A stretch of DNA of 64,000 bases from Aphidius gifuensis (taxonomy: Eukaryota; Arthropoda; Insecta; Hymenoptera; Braconidae), in contig NC_057791.1 in NCBI RefSeq assembly GCF_014905175.1, forward strand, positions 14,946,177 to 15,010,176, written 5' to 3'. The notes below the pieces were generated by a model that did not search any database, was not told the DNA's origin, and worked only from the letters and a program-made list of their open reading frames with translations. Numbering within the stretch: the stretch's first letter is position 1; each line of letters opens with the position of its first letter. Of this stretch, positions 58,466 through 64,000 are shown one piece after another. The position numbers were made by a program, and so were the translations under genes.

Positions 58466-59215
58466 GTAAATAATGAAGTCATCATATTTTGATGGTGTAG
58501 TAATTGTAATTATGTATATAAAGTGTATCAAGTGTAGTACTTGTGTTTTTTTACTACATTTCGTAGTCGTGGTGTCAGCGATTCTGGCAATGAATAGCCC
58601 TTCGGTAAAAAACCAAAATTTTCCATGTTTTCGAATTTTCAAAGTTTTAATTTTTGTGGAGTGTCTGAAATTACTATAAAAAAAAAAAAAATTCCAAGTG
58701 TAAAATATATATAAAATATATATGCATGGAAAATCTATACCTCCAAATATATTCTATATGTATATATTTCATATATATTTTACACATATTTGTTCCACAT
58801 AGAGACTGGCTCTACTCTCAAAAGAATTCCCATCGAAGACCGAGCATTATTTATTTTACTATAAAAAATACAAACTGTTTAATTTCGTATTATTTACAAC
58901 TTCCTAAATATTATGGTATATATGTATGGCTTAAAACAACAAACCCATGTATGTTTAAATTATATTAACTGATCATTAAATTCCATATCCACAAAATATT
59001 TTTAAAAAATACATAAAAAATTATTTGACGAAAAATAATAAAAAACAAATTGATATAAAAGTAATAAATAGTGTAATCATCATATTTTGTTGGTATAGTC
59101 CTTATAGTTATGTATAAAGTGTAGTAAGTGTAGTACTTGTGTTAAATTTGACTACATTTCGTAGTCATGGTGTCACTAATTCTGGCAATGATGGCCTCTT
59201 GGTAAAAAAACCAAA
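58466..59215. repeat. Two-copy dispersed repeat flanking the Fanzor relic, 596 bp apart
   Basis: Bases 58466-58622 and 59062-59212 share 'tcatcatattttg.tggt.tag', 'aagtgtagtacttgtgtt', 'actacatttcgtagtc.tggtgtca', 'attctggcaatga' and 'ggtaaaaaaccaaaa' in order. A related but shorter 'tggtgtagtcatggtgtca' occurs at 58165, directly after the Fanzor reading frame, suggesting these copies derive from the ends of the same element. Confidence 0.65.
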
Positions 59216-60009
59216 AAGCTTAGGCTTATCAGCCTAATAATAATAAAGTCGATGATATAAATAATTCATAAAACATTTTATACAATTTATTATTAAAAAA
59301 AAAAAAAAATGTAAAATTAAGCGTAGAAAACATAAGCTGATGTAGTTTTCTTTCTACGTATGACCGAAAGGTTGCAAAAGTTTTTATATTGAATGATCCT
59401 AAAAATCAAAAATCTATTAACAGTTATCATAACATCATCTTTAGAATATCTCTTTTTTGTTTTTCTAATGAACCCATTGCGGAATTCAAGTTATTTTCTA
59501 TTAATAGATTTATTATAATTAACATGGTATTTATTGTTGATTTTTATTGTGAAAAATATATTCATTATAAACTTTTCATTGTTACGAAATTTTATTTTTT
59601 AAACTTCAAACAAATAAAAATATTACAATTTAGTAAATACTGCTTTTTGTATAACACTTTTGTTTATTTTTTTTTTTTAAATCGATTTAAAAAAAAACAC
59701 ACACAAAAAAATATGTAAATCTAATCTTAACAATATGTATAATCAATAGAATTATATTAAAATAATTTGATGAAAAATAAAAATAAAGTTTATATCGAGG
59801 AATATTATTTCATAAATTTAAAATTTTTATATTTAATATTTTTTATTATTGAGTAATTTTTATGCTATTATTTCATCAAAAATTTTGATTATTAAGCCAT
59901 GAGACATATCCATGCATTTTAAAATAAATATATTATACATTAATATTCGATTTACAAGAGCAGTTATGATAAAATAAATTGTAAATTTATGTCGTCATTA
60001 TATTGTGTA
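59216..60009. other. Intergenic, no gene seen
   Basis: A+T-rich; the 109-codon frame at 59389-59718 is composed of hydrophobic low-complexity residues with no recognisable domain. A minus-strand AATAAA at 60010-60015 may end the neuropeptide transcript. Confidence 0.4.
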
Positions 60010-60022
60010 TTTATTAAATTTA

Positions 60023-60383
60023 TCACTTTTTTTTAAAACACGTTACAGCGTTAAAATAACAACGCCAATATACACTGTTATTAACATGACCTCGTCTTTG
60101 AAGATCCATCTAAAAAATTCAAAATAAAATTAATTGATACAAATAATTGTAAACTATTTATTCAAATATTTAAAATTGAAATGATATTGTTACTTAGTTT
60201 AAAAATATTACTTACTTTGGTACTTCCAGATCGTAATGCTCCTATATTTGGAATTTCGATTATTGGCTCGGATTTTCTAAGACCACGTTCATCTCTAGAA
60301 TCACCTATGCCTTGGTCATCAACTGCTTTTTGAAGTGCAACCATCAGTCTGTCAAGTAAAAGAGCAGCTCTTTTTGTTCCAAC
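60023..60383 (-). CDS. AstCC: Allatostatin C-family neuropeptide precursor, last two exons
   Basis: Exon 60383-60216 (56 codons, phase 0 both sides) begins VGTKRAALLLDRLMVALQKA, the conserved spacer of allatostatin C-type precursors. After a 106-bp intron, exon 60109-60023 reads MDLQRRGHVNNSVYWRCYFN, then AVTCFKKK and stop. Cleavage after RR would release a peptide ending YWRCYFNAVTCF with the family's single disulphide ring (C-x6-C). Arthropod allatostatin Cs are somatostatin-type peptides acting on G-protein-coupled receptors. The WRCYFNAV(S/T)CF core with a basic C-terminal extension and no amidation glycine best fits the AstCC ('double C') paralogue, but the exact paralogue is an inference. 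The signal-peptide exon lies upstream and was not located with certainty; a 10-codon candidate (MISSIKYSSK|GTTAGC) is at 61826-61797 but is not signal-like. Confidence 0.9.
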
Positions 60384-61054
60384 CTGAATCATTAAAAAAA
60401 AAAAAAAATATATACATATAATAATTTATTCAAATATAAATTACAATTATTAAAAATCTTGGAATTTTAATTTAATTTTAATAAAAGAAAATGAGAATTA
60501 ATAAATTCATGTAATTTATAATAATAATAAATTTTTTTATTAAACAATATGTATATATTAATTAAAATTATACAAATAAAATAAAATGATTTATTGATTT
60601 TTTTTTGTAAACAAAAAAATCAATAATTATAATTAATAAAAATAATGATTTTATAATATGGTCTTTGTCATGAAGAACACACAATGATCGATAGCCAGCA
60701 ATAATTTTAACGCACCCACACTAAAACCTTATCTCTCTCAATCATCGCAAGAAATTGTCGACCAGTGTCTTCAACGATAATAATAATGATATTCTTAACA
60801 ATATATAATGAAAGAAAAAACGACTTTAATGAAGTCAATAATTTATTTGTCAACAATTCAAAAGGATCTTATAAATATTTTAAATGGTTTTTTTAGAAAA
60901 ATACAAATATATAAAAAATACAAAACAGTGCTCTGTATTTTAAGTATTCAAAAGATGTCCATTTTCATTATTTTAAATTTAATTATATGTAATTGTTTAG
61001 TTTAAATATACAGGTCATTCTGTATACTATCTCCAATGACGTCATTAAAAAACG
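60384..61054. other. Probable intron of the neuropeptide gene
   Basis: Upstream of the acceptor at 60384 on the minus strand. 'gaacacacaatgatcgatagcc...cgcacccacac' near 60675 is less A+T-rich, but no exon could be defined. Confidence 0.35.
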
Positions 61055-61430
61055 TTTTTATTTTTACTTTTTTTTTAACTTTGTAATTAATTTTTTTACC
61101 TCATTTATAACTTGTATTTTAATTTCTAAATTTTATTTGTAATTTAGAAATATCTTTTTACAATTTTAATTATTTACTTAGTAAATATATTAATAATATT
61201 TTCATATATGAATTTAATTTTTTTTTAAATGTTAATTTAGATTTTTATTTTCAAATTAATATTGATTTTTTGATATTTTTTTTATTGTTAAATTTCAGCA
61301 TTAGAGTTTAATAGTTAATTATTATCCAACAATAAATATATATCAATTTTAATCATCAAAAAATGATTTTTTTTTTTATTGAATTATGTAAATAGAGAAA
61401 ATAAAGTTTGAAAAAATATTGAAGTATATA
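61055..61430. repeat. Dispersed repeat, second copy
   Basis: Matches 44300-44720 in order over several blocks, including 'aaattttattt', 'gaatttaatttttttttaaatg' and 'attattatccaacaa.aaatatatatcaatttta'. Part also resembles 46790-46890. Non-coding. Confidence 0.55.
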
Positions 61431-64000
61431 ATGTGTGAATGTCATGTTGTAATTAGGTTGAGATATGTAAACATTGATAAGCACAGTGTTTGCAAATATA
61501 TGTATACATAAATAAACAAGTGTAGATTGTTTATACACTTTAACTGCGATTTCCCTACGGATTTATGATAGCCTCTTTACAAAGTTAAGTATATTGAAGA
61601 CGCTAACAAGAAAAGTCACTCGGGTACAAATAAAATTACACACAATAATCAAGTAATGTTTGTTGAATGCTTGATACTAATATTAATTTCAATCTCGCCA
61701 TTATAAATTATTATTGTATCCAATATGTATCATTACTTTTTTCTATTTTTTTTTTTAATAATAATAAAAAAACAATAAAATAAATAAATATTAGCTAACC
61801 TTGGATGAATATTTGATGCTTGATATCATGATTCTCAATCAGTACAAACCCACGAATATAAAATTAATCGAAAATATCAAAAATAATTATACATTAATTA
61901 TTGAAGAAAGTTAAAAATTTTATTTTGTTTATATCAATATTATTTTTTAACTATTTTTATCGTGTTAATTTTAAAATAAAAATTAAAAATATTTTTTGCC
62001 GCATTAAAGTAATTTTTATTTGCACAAAAACAAATTATATTAATTGAATAATGTAAAAAAAAAATAGTTGCTTATATTAAAATTGACAATTAAAAATAAA
62101 AACTGTTAAATTTTGTGGTCAATTTTTGGCTGTTAGTCAATATTGGCAATTGAGTTAACTCCCCCGCACAAAATATCGCTTTAGCGTTTGCATGTAATTT
62201 TTTTTTCATTTACAAATATCGATTTTACATGCGACACATATTTATCGAAATGTTTAAAAAATTTAAACTAGATATTTTTAATAATAACTATCATTAATTT
62301 TTAGTGAAAATATTTTTATAAATAATAATAGTCATATTAATATCATAAAATAGAAAATAAATAAAAAATATATTAATGAAATTTTATGAAAAAATGTCAC
62401 GCTGTGATGAAGAGAAAAAAAAACATCTATTGTATTTGAATTGTACTCATTTTTCTTTCTTAATTGAGTAAAATAATTTTCCATATCCCGTGAGACTATG
62501 TCACTATAGTTGGATGTGAAAAAAAGTTAGTAAAAATCATCCCTATCATTCATCAAAAGTACAAACCCTTGTGAAATTAATACCAAGACAATTTAGACAA
62601 TTCAATTTATTTCTCAACTATCATAAATTAATTATTATCATTTTTTTTTTTATATTATTTTGTGTATATGTATTATTCATTTGTCCTGCACAATTTGTAT
62701 TTTATCAATCACGTAATAAAAACCTAGAGATGTAAGTGATCCTGTATGTATACGTTAACACTCACTCGAATTACAGAGCCAAATGTTGGATACATTCAAA
62801 GCAATTTCCGAGTATTTTATTACAAAGAAATGTATTTTTTTTTTTTTACACAAAAGGTTACATTGCATTGGCTTGAATATTTTCTATATATAGTTCATAA
62901 AATAAATGTGAAAAAAATTGTAAATGTTAAAATCTATTTACTATAGGTTTTTTAAAAAATTTATTTTTATTTTGTTGCAATTTTTTTGCTCTTAATAATG
63001 CACTGAGTATAATTTTTTAAATATTTTTTTGTGTTAATTAAAATATATAAATAAATAAATAAGAAATTATTATTTATTATTTATTTGAAAAAATGATTTT
63101 CTAAATGTCAAATAAATATAAATATAATTAATATAAAGTTCAATTAATTTTAAATTAATAAAAAGTTTTTTTTTTTACAGAAATGTCCTTACAGAAAATT
63201 TCCTGATTAATTTCCGGATGTTCTTCTGTAACTGTAATTTATGTAAATGAATTTTTTTAGATTATTTTCTTTGTGATTTAATGTTTCGAAAAATTTAAAG
63301 TAAAATCAGGAGAAATTTTACTCTAAACATAATTTTTTCGTCTGAAGAAGAAATTAAACTTGAAGTTTCTTAAATAGCTGTGTTCGAATCGTCGTTATAA
63401 GTAGAATTATTTATCAATTAATGTAGATTAAAAATATATTAAAATTTTAGAGGATTAAAAATCAGTTATTTTAGTGGCCGATTAACTTTAAATAGCTTTA
63501 AATGACGCGTATTTGTAATTTCCATTGGTGTAAGTAGAACAACTCAGGCTTTCATCAGACATGAGAGTGATATTTAAACTACGCAACTGTATTAAATGAT
63601 CGAACATTATATTGAATTATTATTATCAATCATTTCATAACATAAATATATAAAGCCATCGATAAATAAATTTTCTCGGTCCTATAAATTAATCAATAAT
63701 TTATATAATCAATTAAATAAAAAATAAGTTTTTCAATAGTTGAAATTATTGAATAAAATAAATAAAGAATTAAAAAAATCATTTTCGATTATTCATGTAA
63801 TTGAATACTATCGATAAACAATAAAAAAAAAGGTAATTTATATTTGTAGAAAAAAAAAATAATCAAAAGCAATATAAATCAGTTTTTTTTATCAGAAAAA
63901 AAAAAACAAAAAAATTATTTCTTTTATGAATCTTCTAGTTTGAGTGAATCAGCTGTAAGAATTATCAAAAAATTAATTTAAAAAAATGGAATAATCATCA
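61431..64000. other. Intergenic or intronic, no gene seen
   Basis: A+T-rich to the end of the window, with only short low-complexity frames on both strands. It may contain the missing first exon of the neuropeptide gene. Confidence 0.35.

Noticed and set aside
59389..59718. 109-codon plus-strand frame
   Set aside because: Composition is that of translated A+T-rich DNA (Phe, Ile, Lys, Asn, Tyr) with no domain, splice site or promoter.
1..64000. CRISPR arrays, rRNA or tRNA genes
   Set aside because: No regularly spaced short repeats with unique spacers, no tRNA box pairs with an acceptor stem and no rRNA-like sequence were seen; the tandem arrays present are contiguous satellites.

Overview
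This window is a very AT-rich (A+T well above 70% by eye), intron-rich, single-copy stretch of an insect nuclear genome. Canonical GT/AG introns, Cht6-type chitinase, RBM19/MRD1, eIF2-beta, an allatostatin C-type precursor and a divergent ionotropic receptor are all present. Together with the extreme A+T, an ionotropic receptor/tetraspanin/LRR gene complement and many decayed transposons, this suggests a hymenopteran, most likely a parasitoid wasp (Braconidae, perhaps Aphidiinae). That placement is an inference, not something the sequence proves.

Layout. 0.8-3.5 kb: a TTAA-flanked element with perfect terminal inverted repeats that carries two minisatellites. 3.5-5.4 kb (+): an intronless divergent ionotropic receptor, with a small relic of a second copy at 7.05-7.25 kb. 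7.9-8.3 kb (-): a tiny gene for a secreted 10-cysteine peptide. 8.7-12.1 kb: repeats, a broken secreted-protein relic and a truncated duplicate of the Cht6 3' end set between two 'CCCTGG' elements. 13.2 kb (+): a small lysine-rich hypothetical gene. 14.2-25.5 kb (-): a large Cht6-type chitinase gene with two possible C-termini. 25.5-32.1 kb: no recognisable coding sequence. 32.1-35.4 kb (-): RBM19/MRD1. 36.4-39.7 kb: an inactivated AAA-ATPase-like gene, CCCTGG elements, a 212-bp near-palindromic element and an orphan diacylglycerol lipase exon. 40.4-41.7 kb (-): eIF2-beta. 42.4-49.6 kb (+): a tandem array of tetraspanin-like genes at different stages of decay. 52.4-54.8 kb (-): a secreted leucine-rich-repeat protein whose second intron holds an 828-bp hAT-like element with an 8-bp target duplication, plus a 3' relic at 56.4 kb. 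57.1-59.2 kb: a decayed Fanzor (eukaryotic TnpB) gene within repeats. 60.0-60.4 kb (-): the last two exons of an allatostatin C-family neuropeptide precursor. 60.4-64 kb: no confident gene.

The genes do not form one pathway. Three are housekeeping or developmental (Cht6 in cuticle, RBM19 in ribosome biogenesis, eIF2-beta in translation initiation); the rest are sensory, secreted or membrane genes of the fast-evolving kind. The most notable themes are: (1) intermediate states of gene decay next to intact paralogues (ionotropic receptor, tetraspanins, LRR, Cht6 3' end); (2) mobile-element structures resolvable to the base (TTAA element, hAT in an intron, long-armed palindrome); (3) a Fanzor relic and an AAA-ATPase-like relic, both families with a history of mobility or lateral transfer. 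Exon joins were worked out by hand from splice signals and reading phase; every coding total for the multi-exon genes given here is divisible by three.
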